Positions 11,801 through 24,500 of a stretch of 64,000 nucleotides of DNA are shown piece by piece. Made by a program: the position numbers and the translations under genes. Each line of letters begins with the position of its first letter. Positions within the stretch are counted from its first letter, which is position 1. The notes under the pieces are model-generated. The model had not been told where the DNA came from. It did not search any database and saw only the letters and a list, made by a program, of their open reading frames with translations. Origin of the DNA: Scatophagus argus (taxonomy: Eukaryota > Chordata > Actinopteri > Scatophagidae); the NCBI RefSeq assembly GCF_020382885.2, contig NC_058513.1, forward strand, positions 8,217,774 to 8,281,773. The letters are read 5' to 3'.

Positions 11801-14587
11801 AAGCAGGAGCTGGAAGGCAAACCCAGCTCTCTCTGGATTGGACAGGCATGATTCAGGCACAACACACCGACACAAGCACAGAGAGAAGAGAGGGGAAAAC
11901 ACAAAACAAAATGCACAATCCTGACAATACTTCTAAAACACTGTTATAAATCAAACAGAATATAAAAAGTTAACGTCTCCGTTTTGACCAACTACAATGG
12001 TAAAATAGTGCTTGTGTTGGTGCATCAGTTGTAATACATCTAAAAATGCAGCATTTTAACCTTACACTGACATTGCACACACAGTATATGCTGTATATAC
12101 ATGAAGAAATTTATTGTTTGTATGTAAGTAACTTTGTTTTATTGAAAATTGTTACATTTGTTCAATTTTAATTTAAATGTTTGCAAATGTTGCCTACACT
12201 GTGTTGTAAAAACTTCTTTTTCCTGGAAATATCAATCCTCAAGTGGTGCATTATAAGCATATTCACAAACTGTATTTACCAAATAAAGTTGTTGGCATCC
12301 CCACAGTGCAAAATGTAACATTTAATATTAGTACGTAAGAATATTCTTTGTTTCCCACCTTCTAAATAATGCATAATTTATCCGGCTCACAATGAAGAGC
12401 GTATCTTACAGGTCTGACAGCAGCAAAAACCTGTAAGAAACCTGAAATGCTCCAGTGGTGCTGCCTAGTGGGGTATTTATCCAGCAGCATCCATGCATGA
12501 AAATGTGTAATGGTGTAAATATGGAGTAAGGTGTTACAGTGTGATAAGTTATCTTTCACCAGATACTGTAGCTGAAGGTTAAAGAAAGATGTCTTCTTGT
12601 TCTTTGACCTCAGGATCTTAAGATGAGAAGGTGGTGCAGTATTTAAATTTCTCCTTGTCCTATCAGCACGAACCCGCCAGCTGTGAAGGAACAGAGGTCA
12701 AAGTTCAAACTGTGACAGCCGCAAATGTCAAACGACTTGTCCCCTGCTGTGACTGTCACCTTGGTTCATCATTCAGGAAGCCAACCAACCGGCAGGAAGA
12801 TACTGAAAGAAACAGGGAAAAGAATGCAAAGTAGAGGCAAAGAACCTGTTTGCAAGGCTGAACATATAAAACTGTGGCATTGCATAATGGGATACTTCAT
12901 ATGTCCTGCTTGAAGCCATGTCACTCACTGATGCATGTTAGGGCTGCATGTAATACTGCCGGTAAGCAGGCTAAACCGGGTGAGAGACCTTTGGGGTGAG
13001 GTGAAACAAAGTGGGAGGGAGAACATAGAGCGCTTATGGTTCTGTCTCTGAGCAGAAGACATGGAGTGACGGAAGTAGACACCCAATGGGATGTAGGCAT
13101 CGGAGTGGGGGATGAGGTAGGGAGGGGAGGGTGTGTGTGTGTGGGTTAGTGGGTGGGCGAGAGCAGGGTCGGTACTGGTATTTCTACCCTGTCACATTGC
13201 GTTAGTGCGCAGCTGAGCAGGACTGCTGAACACACTGCTGTGGACAGCTCTGCTCACACACGCATGCACACACACGTAAACACACACACACACACACATT
13301 TCAAATCACAAGGACACACAGAACCTACACTTGAGTGCACACACACACACAAGCCCACAGTAATCTCCCATGAGGACCACAAGGACATCCAAAACAAGTG
13401 AGCACTGTCAGAGGTTTGACAGGAACCAAGGGAGAATGGTCAGCCTCCCAACTTTACTTTCCTCCATCCATTCATTTATCCATCATTACAGAATTCTGTC
13501 CATCCCATCAGCAGTTTGTGGGTACAGTCATCACAGAGGCATATTGATTTCCTGTCCTTTTTCTCACAAAAATCTGCACACTGAAGGGAAAAAAAATGAT
13601 GGGACGAATCCGAACCAAATGAAACTTGTCTGTCCCAAAAGACTGCGTATTCATGTTGGGAAAATATTGCAACCTGACGTTCTTGGCTCAGCGATTCAGT
13701 AACACAGGCAATGTATTGTTTTGGAAAGACATTGTTCAAACCCAGATGTGCCGACCGTACAAAGCTACAAACGAACCATAATAATTTACTTTACCGCTGT
13801 CAAACACATTGCCGCACTGGTCGAGGAGAGCAGTCAGGAAGCATCATTGTCACCAAGTAAAGCTATTGTGTCGGCAGGAGCAGAGCAGTCGGCTCATCCA
13901 CTCTCTGGTCATTAGGTGCAACATGGCTTAGTGGCCCAAGTGCAGAGGCTTTTACACAATATTTCCTTGAGAAAATGAGAGAGGCGAGGGAAGGGAGAGA
14001 TGCTCGTATGATGGTGCGTCATTCACGTTGAGACTCCCCTCAGGCAGGGAAAAATAAGAAGTGAAGAAAGCAGATGGAGGGAGGGATGAGAGTAAGCAAT
14101 AGAGGCCGCGAGAATATTTCACTGTAAATGCTGCGTTCACACAATGCACCCTGTGGCAAGGGGTGGGGGGTGGGGCGGGCAGTGCACAGATGGATGGATG
14201 ATGAGGAGGAGGAGGAGACAGAGTGGTGAGGTGTGATGTGCGGTGACCCGAGCTCTTCTGTGACGCCATAAACTGAGAGGCACGCTTCAACGGCTTTCAG
14301 CAAGGAGAGAGATCTAAGCTGTCCTTGGCCACCGGCTCAGAGGCCAGCTGTGCGGCAGGCCAGAGGTCAACAAAAACACATAGAAATGCATAGGGCATGG
14401 TCAGCACCACAGAGGTCATGAAGGTCGCAGATGCATAACTGGGCCTCCAGTACAGTAGGACAGGGCAGGAAATACCAGCAGAATAAAATCACTGGTTCAT
14501 TTCTAGATCTTTTGGTAAAATATAATGAAGCTGCCTGGTATCATCTGATGTGTGTATCTAATGGATGCTTAAAGGCTTAAAGGATAC
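8861..14587. other. Intergenic sequence with simple repeats
   Basis: No gene recognised. It holds a C/CA tract at 9470-9492, a TCTCC pentanucleotide array at 9772-9839, CA tracts near 13270-13300 and 13340, and purine-rich stretches. A block at about 11341-11930 has the look of an interspersed repeat (CAGCCAATGTGGAACAGCTG inside, ending CACAATCCTGACAA) but the match is from memory and weak. Confidence 0.45.
9772..9839 (+). repeat. (TCTCC)n pentanucleotide array
   Basis: About thirteen tandem CTCCT/TCTCC units, two of them altered to CTTTC. Both strands give spurious Leu/Ser or Arg/Gly/Glu-rich frames. Confidence 0.9.
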
Positions 14588-14757
14588 ACCAGTTAGCCAC
14601 AACATTAAAACCACTGGCAGGTGAAGTGAATAACATTAATCATCTGTTAACAGTGGGGTGTTCTGCAGGGAAACCTTGGCTGGGTTCTGGCAATTATGTG
14701 GATGTTCACCACACCCCTAAACATTGCAGACCAAATACACCATACACCAAATAGACC
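14588..14757 (+). mobile_element. Internally deleted Tc1/mariner-like relic
   Basis: The left part carries AGCCACAACATTAAAACCAC and CAGGTGAAGTGAATAACATT, which I know as the terminal region of a common fish Tc1-like element. After about 60 bases it passes directly into GGGAAACCTTGGNTGGGTTCTGG, ATTATGTGGATGTTCACCAC and CTAAACATTGCAGACCAAAT. These correspond to the late part of the transposase gene of the same element. The middle of the element and the 3' end are missing, so this is a dead copy. No intact frame remains and no target-site duplication was found. Confidence 0.65.
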
Positions 14758-15777
14758 ATATACACCCACCCCCGCCCAATGAAATCAACCAAACCTTTAA
14801 TTGTGTTATTTCCTGTTGCTTCAAAAATAAAATAAAAAAAAAACTCCAGTAAGTGATGTAACTGTCTACTGTTGCAGAACATCATTTTGCCAATTTTGGT
14901 TCCTGTTAGTCATAAGTCAAACAGTTACTTCCAGGAAACCTTTTTGCAAATTACCGAGAAATCCTAGCTCACGTATAAATAAAGTGTACTTAGTCATGTT
15001 GTCTGACTTACAGGATCTGCAACCAAAATGATCGGGTCATAACTTACTCAGGCTTGATTTGCACAGAGCCTTGTAGTCTGCCGTAAATAAACCGGATGAC
15101 AGAGTAATGCTACAGAGTAAGCTGCCTTCTTGTCAAGTGTCATCCATACGTGACTTAACAGAAAGAAAGTGACTCCAGAGACACAAGTGGAGCTGTCAGT
15201 CAGCCAGGTGTGTACTGAGAGAGTCTCCGTGGGGGAGGACTGGGGACACAGGTAGAGCTAAGGGAGTCCCTTAAGTGTCTCATTCAAGGTAGAGGGAGAA
15301 TGGAGGAAGAGGAGGAGAAAGGGGAGGAGGGTGGTGGTGTGGGTGCAGAGAAAAATGTTATCACTTCCATCTCCTCCTCTGTGTTGGTGTGAAGGGAGTC
15401 ACTGAAAACAGATGACCTACATTTTCTCTGAGACAGACTGCAGCAGCGACGCCTCCCCAGATTCAGAAAAAGACAGAGTGAAGTATGGAAAGGCACAGAA
15501 AGAGAGAGAGAAAAAAGATAGAGTCTGAAGAGGAGGTATAGAAAGGCAGAAACAGGCTCACTTCCAGTTTGACTAGGCGGACATGAAAAAGGTAGAGACG
15601 CAGCCAGACAAAAGGAAAGAAGGAAAGTTTTGACGGTAATCCTCTTCGACTTTTCCTTCCTTCCCTCTTGAGTGGTTATATAAAACACATCTAGAATTCT
15701 GTTCTATGCACATCAAAGAGCCTGCACCGCTTTGCAATCTGCATATATGATGCGTCCAGGGAACAGCAGGAGTATGT

Positions 15778-15821
<44 letters not shown>

Positions 15822-18560
15822 AATATCTGAGTCAAAAATAAGCTTCTTTGGAGAATATTTAGATTATGCCATGTTCAGATGAGCCACTTGCATCTGCGAC
15901 TGCTTAAGTCTTCAAAGGACAATCACATTTACTTCATCCGAGTGCGTTCTCACTGCAAATGCAGCAGTGATCAGTAAAAACAAAGAACTAGTTGATTCAG
16001 TTGACACGGAGCCCTAAGCCTGTTTGTTTATGAGGGAGTGGCTGAGGGAGACATTATAATGATTTAGTACAAACTGAGGAATTAGCCACAATGTCAGGCA
16101 GTGGAGAAAAAAAAACAAACAAACTGGTGACTGGAAAATGTGGATGCTGTCACTGAAATAATGTGGCTGCAAATGAAGTCATCTTACTGAAGATAGGAGC
16201 TTCTTGATTTATGATTTACTGCTCCGCTGCTGCCACCTACTGTTGACAAAAGGCACTTAAAAGAAGGCGAAAGCGATGTGCTGCTTTCACCAAGATTGTT
16301 TTCGCCAGATGCGGTGCTTCCAGAACATATTCTTACATAGAACATATCCAGAAAAGAAATTTGTTGTGTTTTCTTTGGACTTTCACATTACTGTGTGGAA
16401 GATCAAATTCCTGAAATTAATGCCAGCAAAACCTTTCTCTGGTTTTTACATTGAGAAAATGAATATCGTTCATTATGACATAAATTTTGTTATTTTATGC
16501 AGGCATCAATATATGACTAAAAAAATGTCAAATGATATCCCCTGATGTGTGATTAAGAAAATCAGTAAAACATTAAAACCTGTCTTGGGGTCCTCTTACA
16601 GACATGTTATAAGCGTATAAAAAATTCTCTGCTTTAAGTCATCATTTTTTATCTCAAGAACCAGTGAATATGCAAATGTTTTTTTAATTTCAAAAGTTGG
16701 ATCTTTCAACACAAAGGTGTATCAGACAGCAACTGGCCTCACAGTGAAGATTTAACATGATCACAGAGAATTTTTCCCATTCAGCTGATTAATGAGACAA
16801 CAGCCTTCTAGTGTCAAACTCTGCTTTAAAATCTGTGAAACATTTTGGATGGGAGGGGAACTTGAATATTCTCCAGGTGAAAAGTGATAATATATTAATT
16901 AAGAGCAGAGTGACCGCACAGCGTAATTCCTGCAGAGAAGAGTAAAAGTGAAACTGAGTGAAACCAATAGCATGATCTACATCTGTTGATGATGATGTGT
17001 CACTTATCTCTTATTGTACTTGTTCTAGCTGTACACTAAATTGAGGGATTGTTAACCGATGTGAAATGACTCGGTGTACCGGGGCTGGGTACTGTTGATT
17101 TAGCTGACAAATGATAAGCTATTTTAATTAATTGTACTTGAACAGCAAACATGTTAAAAATGGAAAAATAAAATGGAATTTTCTACATGCAGAAAGAATA
17201 AAGCTTCAGAAATATGTGCAGTTTTTTTTTTAATTCATGATCATGTGGAAGACACATGAAGCAGAAGGAAAACCAGCAAAACCAGCTCCTTCTGTGAGAA
17301 ACAGTCTCTGTTCACGCGATCACATTCAAGTTAAAGTTGTTAGACATTTAAAAAGACATTTACTTTAAATCAGCACTTCATCCTACCAAGTCATGGCCAC
17401 AGTGTGACGCATATTCAATGACATGTTCATGTTATATAATGGGATTTAGTATTAAGTAACATACAGCTTATAAGTCATAGCTAATGACTTTATAACTGGT
17501 TACCATTTGCTAATGATTAACATGTCAGTTAAAAGCCATTGATAGGAACAACTTTTGGATTCCAAAATTGAAAAAAATGCTCTCTATTCAGGAAGAATGC
17601 AGAAAGAAATGCCATTAGTAAAAACTAAATAAAGTTTGGTCCCTATCCTCTGCATTTCTTTTCAGTCAAGTCAACCAAAGGGATTTGGAAGGACATTGTC
17701 CTTACTAAGATTTTAAGCAGCTCCCTGTGCTTACGGGTTTCCCTCACCATCAAAACATTAGGTTAATGCTCCAGTTGGTGCCGTTGATCCCGGGACTGGC
17801 TTATGAAGTCTTCTCAACTATCTATTTATCATTAACAGAGCCGTTAGTTAAGCCTCCAGCAAGGCCTTAGGGGTACATTATTAACAAGTGTTGCTGAACA
17901 TCTTAAACAAGGACAGCGTTGTAATGTTGTTGCCTTGATAAATGTAGATCCCATTGTTAAAGACACTGAGGATCTTTGCACATCAGTGTGTAAATATGCC
18001 TCAAAATAGAATCCAATTCATATCAGAGGAAGATGGTTTTCTCTCTAAATATCGCAAAAAGCAAATAGCTTGATATTTGTGGAAATACACTTTGCTTTCA
18101 TGTTGACAAGATTGATTTCACTTTCATATCTGTTCAGTGAATCCAAAGCAGTGCTGAGCTTCTCTAACTCTGAACAAGCAAACAAATATTTCCCACACTA
18201 TTTCTCAAAGAGAAAAATCTGCAATCTATTGACATACAGCAGACGTGGCCACTGGAACAACACAAGACTGTTTCATGGTGGATGTTTCCTTTAAGAATTG
18301 TTTCGGATGCTCAAATGAAAAAAATCAATCAGTGCATCACATGTAATCCACAGGCGGTTTCCCTCAGGAATTATTTGTGGTTTGTAATGATTCATCAGCC
18401 AAAACAAGGCAATAATGCATCTGCCTTATCAAAGCCATCAGTCTTGTTTTGCCTTTGCTCATTTCCTGACTGTCTCCCAAGAATTTCCGAATTTCTGAAG
18501 ACTCCTATCTTTTTTTTTCTTTTGTGTGTGTGTGTGTGTGTGGGTTAGTACACAGCAATT
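14758..18560. other. Intergenic sequence downstream of gjd3
   Basis: No gene recognised. A pure TG microsatellite lies at about 15773-15818 and a shorter one at about 18523-18541. The part next to 18.6 kb should include the 3'UTR of gjd3, which runs leftward, but no convincing poly(A) hexamer was found close to the stop codon. The region around 17395-17890 contains TTATAACTGGTTACC-like and ATTAACAAGTG-like strings that may be old repeat sequence. Confidence 0.45.
15773..15818 (+). repeat. (TG)n microsatellite
   Basis: An almost pure TG tract of about 45 bases with one TATG interruption near its start. Confidence 0.95.
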
Positions 18561-18623
18561 AGTAATATCATTCATAACTTTTAGATGAAAAGAAGGGACC
18601 AGCATGTTGGCATCAAGGTGCTC

Positions 18624-19493
18624 TCACACCATGAGTGTCCTCTTGCTCACATATCTGACGCCCTTGTTCTTGTTGCCGACGCTGGAGACCTTCCTACTTG
18701 CGCTGCTCCTCACTGATCCTCTCTTCGGTGTCACGATGCTGGATGCATTTTCTGGCACAGTCTTTTCTCGGTATTTCTCCTCTTCCTCTGCTTCCTCTTG
18801 CTTAATGTTGTGGAGGTTCTCGCAGACGCAGTGAGTGCGCTCCAGTCTGGTGTCCCCCCGTTCTGAGCAGAACCACTTCACGGAGCCGTAGAGAAGCTCA
18901 GCACAGCTGGAGATGGCTGCTATCACACCTACAATGAAGTAGAAGCAGAGGAAGATGGTTTTCTCTGCAGGGCGGGAGGTGAAGCAGTCCACCGTGTAGG
19001 GGCAAGGAAAGCGGCTGCAGGGGAACTGGGCCTCCACCTTGAAGCCGTACAGCAGCCACTGGCCTACGAGAAAGCCAACTTCTGCCACTATGCGAAAGGC
19101 TACGGTGACAATATAAAGCCTCCTTAAATGGAGATCCACTTTGTTGTCCTGGCTGTAAGTTCGGTTGAATTTAGAGCAGGTTGTCTTCTTGCTACTGTGA
19201 TGCATAGCATACACAAGGAAAACCAGGGAAGGTGTAGCGATGAGAACGATGTGAAACACCCAAAATCTGTACTGGGAGATAGGAAAGGCCATGTCGTAGC
19301 ACACCTGTTTGCAGCCCGGCTGGAGGGTGTTGCAGGCAAACTCCTCTTGCTCATCGTCGAACAGGTCACTGGCTACAGTTCCCAGAATCAGTATCCTAAA
19401 AACAAGCATGATCAAGAGCCAGAAACGTCCAAGCATCGGTGAGTGCGTCTGGAGGCTGTCGAAGAGACCGCCAAGGAAACCCCATTCTCCCAT
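18624..19493 (-). CDS. gjd3: Gap junction delta-3 protein (connexin), gjd3
   Basis: A 289-residue connexin, a four-pass membrane protein that assembles into hexameric hemichannels and gap junction channels. It starts MGEWGFLGGLFDS. The first extracellular loop carries the motif CNTLQPGC with cysteines at 54, 61 and 65; the second carries cysteines at 159, 164 and 170 in the C-x4-C-x5-C spacing. Membrane segments lie near residues 22-41, 77-97, 126-148 and 179-202. The N-terminus and both loops resemble mammalian connexin 31.9 (GJD3) more than the Cx36 or Cx43 groups, as far as I can judge by eye. Its place just downstream of top2a on the same strand matches the human RARA-GJD3-TOP2A order. 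The tail (residues 203-289) is Lys/Arg/Ser-rich with an acidic run EEAEEEE and is longer than in human GJD3. Coding is uninterrupted. The orthology rests on similarity plus synteny. Confidence 0.9.
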   Translation of the reverse strand: MGEWGFLGGLFDSLQTHSPMLGRFWLLIMLVFRILILGTVASDLFDDEQEEFACNTLQPGCKQVCYDMAFPISQYRFWVFHIVLIATPSLVFLVYAMHHSSKKTTCSKFNRTYSQDNKVDLHLRRLYIVTVAFRIVAEVGFLVGQWLLYGFKVEAQFPCSRFPCPYTVDCFTSRPAEKTIFLCFYFIVGVIAAISSCAELLYGSVKWFCSERGDTRLERTHCVCENLHNIKQEEAEEEEKYREKTVPENASSIVTPKRGSVRSSASRKVSSVGNKNKGVRYVSKRTLMV

Positions 19494-20350
19494 GATTGCA
19501 GCACTGTCAGCACGATAACTTCTTAAAAGTGTGGAGATCTATCCTCCTGTCTGTCTTAAAGGAAATGGTGTAAAAAAGAAACTAAAATGTATTTTATTAT
19601 CTCCGATGCATGACTGTAAGACTAAAGTGTAGATCAAAGGTCCAGGGTTTATGCACCTAAAGCTGTGACAGGGTTCATATTCCAATAACCTGAAACAAAA
19701 AGTAACATGATAACACCACCTGCAGTAACCGTAATTAAAGCATATGATACAATGAGTAAAACAACATCCCTGGCATTGATTAAACCTATCTTCCTTTTCT
19801 TGTTAAACATATGATCTTGCTACATAAAAACCCTTGCTATAACATAAATTCATATCCAGTTATCAGGAAGATTGGTCAGTATATTTATATCAAACATAAA
19901 ATGGCAGATGTTGGTTCTTCTACACACATTTGCACTTCATTGTAACGGCACACCACTATGAATACAGCCTCTATCAGGCTACAAGCTGCTACTTGTGGAA
20001 GTGTACCGGCTGGTTGAGCATCTCGCCGGTGTCACATCCAATTCTGTGACCCATCAGATTTTGTAAGCCAGGTACTGTAGGACCCCGTACTGCCTAACCA
20101 TAAATCCATTTTCAGATCACTCAATATGATGGGTCATAGAATCCGGTCTGAACTTCAGACACAACATTTCAGGCAAGCCAACGGCAGCAAGATGTCAAAA
20201 TAGGTTCAGCCCGAGGCATTTCATTTACCTGTTGCAGAGCCATGTGAAACCAAGTGTTTGTCTTCTTTCAGGCTGTTATGTTCTCAAAGAAATCAAAGAA
20301 GGATTTAAACAAATAAAAAAAGCTCACGTCCATACCAGCTCACCCTCCAT
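19494..20350 (-). promoter_or_regulatory. Candidate 5'UTR exon, intron and promoter of gjd3
   Basis: Connexin genes usually have a non-coding first exon. On the minus strand a TTATAAG box lies at 20378-20384, which would place a start site near 20350. A donor AACAG|GTAAATGA follows with the exon ending at 20229. A pyrimidine-rich acceptor ending AGACAGACAG lies near 19545, shortly before the ATG at 19493. All three signals are read from sequence only, and the model is a guess. Confidence 0.3.
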
Positions 20351-20384
20351 GTGGCATGAGACTGAGGTCTACTGGGGCTTATAA

Positions 20385-21190
20385 TTGAGAGGGCGGCAAC
20401 AGTTTAGGAAATTCCTGCTACGTCCTAATCTGCACCCATCAGGAGTCCCAGACAGAAGTGATGTTTTGACAAGAAAGGCAAACTCTTGATGAGCATTTCA
20501 AAGAGCTTCCTAAATGACAGGAAGGATCTGTTCTGAGCTGGACTACTAGTTTTCCTGGTCACAGGGGGGCAACATGAGAACATGCAACTTACATAATCAC
20601 CCTATGATTAATTGTACATGCAGTGTGATTCATTCAGTAAGCACTTAAATTCGTCTGATCATCACTGAGTCAGTTTAATGTTTTCTTGTAAGCAATAAAA
20701 GTGTTGATTGCTTCACAGTGACTTTATGACTGAATTGTTTCAGTACTGCGTCCAGTAGACCACATTCATTCATCCATTATAAGCTACTCATTCAGGACAT
20801 TTATACTTTACACTTATGCGCAGTTCAAGTTTTTTTTTTCAAGTTTATTGATATGTTATGGCTTTGATTTTGCTGTTTTTCAATCCTCCTTGCTGCTGTG
20901 ATATTGCAATGTTACAAATATGGTACTAAAAAACTATAAATTCTTCATCTTCAACTTCAATTTCAACTTTCAACAAACACAACCTTAACTTATGAATGAA
21001 AACAGTTTTAAAAAGCTTATTTGTCTAAATAAATGTTAATTTCCCCAAGCCATTAATCCAGTTTCCCCTCCCTAAAACATTCCTACTGAGAACCTCACTT
21101 GCACAGCTGGACAAAAACAATGACACGTTTCACTAAACATTAGCCCTTAGAGCAATCCAGTCATGCAACTAACAATTGCAAAATACACTG
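20385..21190. other. Intergenic sequence between gjd3 and top2a
   Basis: No gene seen. It should hold upstream control sequence of gjd3 and the region just past the top2a poly(A) site. AT-rich, unremarkable. Confidence 0.5.
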
Positions 21191-21214
21191 AACTACCAGT
21201 ACAAACAGGTTAAT

Positions 21215-21220
21215 TTTATT
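21215..21220 (-). terminator. Poly(A) signal of top2a
   Basis: AATAAA on the minus strand, about 345 nt past the top2a stop codon, giving a compact 3'UTR. Just before it, at about 21257-21276, lies a short ACAAG tandem repeat. Confidence 0.6.
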
Positions 21221-21563
21221 TTTCAACATATAAAATGAACAGCCATTGAAATATTTACAAGACAAGACAAGACAAGTAGATTACAAAAGACATTTTAAAA
21301 AAGCCTCAGATATTTTAAAACTAGACTTAAACACAGATATTAATAGGGTCAAAGCACCAGATGCATATGAACTTTTTAGCTTTCTTCTCCACTTGTCAGG
21401 ATAAGAAACTTTCCTACAATCAATCAGGTTTTTAAAAACTGCAGGTCCATTCAAGCCACAAGTGTGTCAAGCAATAAAATCAAAAGCACATTTAATGACA
21501 AGGCACAAACTGTGTGCATAACCTAATAAAGAACAGAGTTGACAGCGTCTTACAGAAAATCAT

Positions 21564-24500
21564 TTAAAAGTCTTCATCTGAGTCTGAGTCTACGTTGTAG
21601 GTCACAGCTTTCCGGGCACGTGAGGGCTTGTCCCGTGGTGCCACCACTATGGGAGACGCGTCTTCCTGGTCTGAAACCTGGAAGCTTTCATCGTCAAACC
21701 ACTTCTTGGTTTTCTGTAAAATAAATAAGATAAAAATGAAATATTCAGTTATAGAAACATGTCCATAATGAGGCCTCAGAGTGATAGCTGAAGTGAAACA
21801 GACCTTGCTGCCTGCAGTTGTTTTGGCCTTCAGGCGTGACATGAGGTTGTCCGAGCTGCTATCAGAGTCGTCACTGTCAGCCTGTTTTCTTTTAAAAACG
21901 GGCTTTGCTTTTGCAACCGGAGCTTTGGCTTCACCCTCGGAGTCACTGGAGTCAAATGAAGGCATCTTTTTGGCAGCCGTGTTCGATGAAGGTTTGGGCT
22001 TAGAAAAAACATCCATGATGGACGGCTGCTTTTCACCTGTGAGAAAAGATCAGGAAAAACAGACCATACTGACCATACAGACTGGAGAAGAATGCATTTG
22101 ATGTTTTTTGTTTTCCTTTAGCCATCATGCAGTTTAATTTGTGCTCACAAAAAATATGAGCTGCATGCGTACGACTGGTACAATTTGATATAAATGGAAA
22201 AGCAGCACCATCACATTTTACAAACTTTAACCATGAATCTGCTTTTCATTCAGTGTGACATGTAAAGCTTGCTCGCAATCAGGCGAACCCGTTTACATAC
22301 CTGCAGCTTTCTTCTTGGACGCAGCTGGTTTCTTGGCAGCAGGGGCTTTCTTAGGCGCAGCCTCTTTGGTTTTACGTTGAACTGGAGCCTTAGGCGCAGG
22401 TACCTGATCATCCGAGGGAGCTGCAGAGCACCGCAGAGAGCAAATGATTAAACCCCAGACACTTCTCAAGCTCATCACACAAGTGTGGCATAAAAAAAAA
22501 ACACTTACAGCTTGACTTGCTTTCAGCTTGTTTTACTGTCGTTTTGCTCTTTGCCACTTTCTTCCTGCAGAGAAATGATGAGATTTGATTTAAGGTAAAT
22601 AAAAGGTATGAAAATGTCAAGGAAGTTTTACACATGACGATACTGACGTGGGTTGTGGAGCTTTGGGAGGTGGGGCTGGAGAGTCCACATCGCTGTCAGC
22701 CATGGTGTTGGGCTCTGGGGCAAAGCTGGTATCATCATCACTGATAAGAGCTTTCCGTTTGGGAGCATCCTTCTTCCCCCAGTCATCAAATTCATCCTCA
22801 CTGTCAGACATGCTGTACTTCACCGCACCTTCAGAAATAAGCCACAGAACAGTTTGATTGAGCAGAGCTTCCATGTATTTAAAGAAAATTTTGAATGAGT
22901 AGTTTGTTTGATTAGTCATCTTACAAAATAGATAACTAATTGCACGTCTGTTACTAAGGTCAGTTTGGGGTGAGCTGAGATAAGAGCTAATTAGCCTCAG
23001 GAAATGCGTTTAATCAGCGTTTTAATTCAAAATCCAAAACACTGGAGTGATTACATATTGTCCGACAGTGTGGGAAACAAAGTGTTTCTCAGAGGAGGAC
23101 AATAGATGGGAAACAACCATGGATACATCTGTCTAACTGTGAGCGATGACTGCAGTCAGGGTCAGGGTCTAACCAAATCACCTTTTGTTTTGCGCTCAAC
23201 GCGCTCTCTGGGGGCGGCCACTTCTTCTGCGTCTATTTCACTGTCAGCAGACTGGCCCTCAGACTCATCATCCGTCCACGGATTCTTCTTGGGCTTCTTG
23301 GCGAGAGGCTTGAACTGGAGAGTGCTCTGCTTGCTGGTCTTTGATCCTGCTGCAGGTGAGTACATCTCTCAGACAGCGTTCATAAAAATGCAATGAAGCC
23401 TCATTCACCAGGTCTACATACCATATTTAAAAAAAGAGAGGCAATCTGTAATAATTTACTGTAACCCAATGCTGATGTTGATATTAAAGGTTTTGTTATT
23501 TTTATTGTGAATGCTCTAATATTCCAGGCAACTGAACGGACTACTGAGGGAACAAAAGGTGCAGCTGTCGATAAAGGGCTTCAGACAGAGCCTACTGCTG
23601 CAGATCTGTCATGATGCTGTTTGACATGTAAGCAAACCATAACATAGACGGCATCCTCATAATCTTGCCACAGCATAGCAGTCTGTTACTATTCTACAAA
23701 CATGCAGCAATAAACTTGTTGCTGGCTCAAACAGTTTGACGTGTCAGCTTTGCTGCTATACAAGTCATAAATTGCAGGTGGATGTAATAAACACAGTTTA
23801 TGATATGCTGGCTCATATCCTATCCCTGAAGTATTTATATAACAAGGATTAAAAGCTTGAAATGGATAAACAAAATCTCAGGTTTCGCTTTCAAAATACA
23901 GTGAGGGTTGTGGAAGGAGGTAGTTTTGATCATGACTGAGGGTAAAAAGTTCCACTGAGTTCAAAATAATTTTTTACCGAACTTTTTTAATTTGTTTGAG
24001 TGAAATGTACGCCACAGAAATGACAGTAACACGAATCAAAAAACTAAAGATCAAGCCAAATCGATTAATGCAACATGTTGTTACCATAGCAGCCACTCTC
24101 ACCTTTTTCCTTTGCCTGGGTTTTAGTTTTCTTGCTCAGTCGTGCAGCCAAGCCAATCTCCTCACTTGGCTCTGCGTTCTCTGCATCTTCTCCAAACTCC
24201 ATCTTCATCACTACATTTTCACTCTGCAATGACAGAAATGAGGTCAAGCAAAACGTTAATGTTCATTTGGGGAGTGTGCTGTATGATCCAAATTAGCAGC
24301 AATCGTATATTTCTTTGTCCAGAATGATTCATTTGAATTTGAAAAAAAAAAGACGTGCCTTGATTTTCCTGCCTCTCTTGCCTTCTCCTTTCTTAATATC
24401 AGCCTTCCTGTTAGCTTCAGCCTTCATGGTGCTGGTAACACGGGGGATAACGCGGCGACCCTGTGGCGTGGGCAGAGTCTCCTGCTTTACCTTCACCACT

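Noticed and set aside
1-18560. Hidden rara exons
   Set aside because: The zinc-finger motif and the ligand-binding helices were looked for on both strands and not found; no open frame resembles them.
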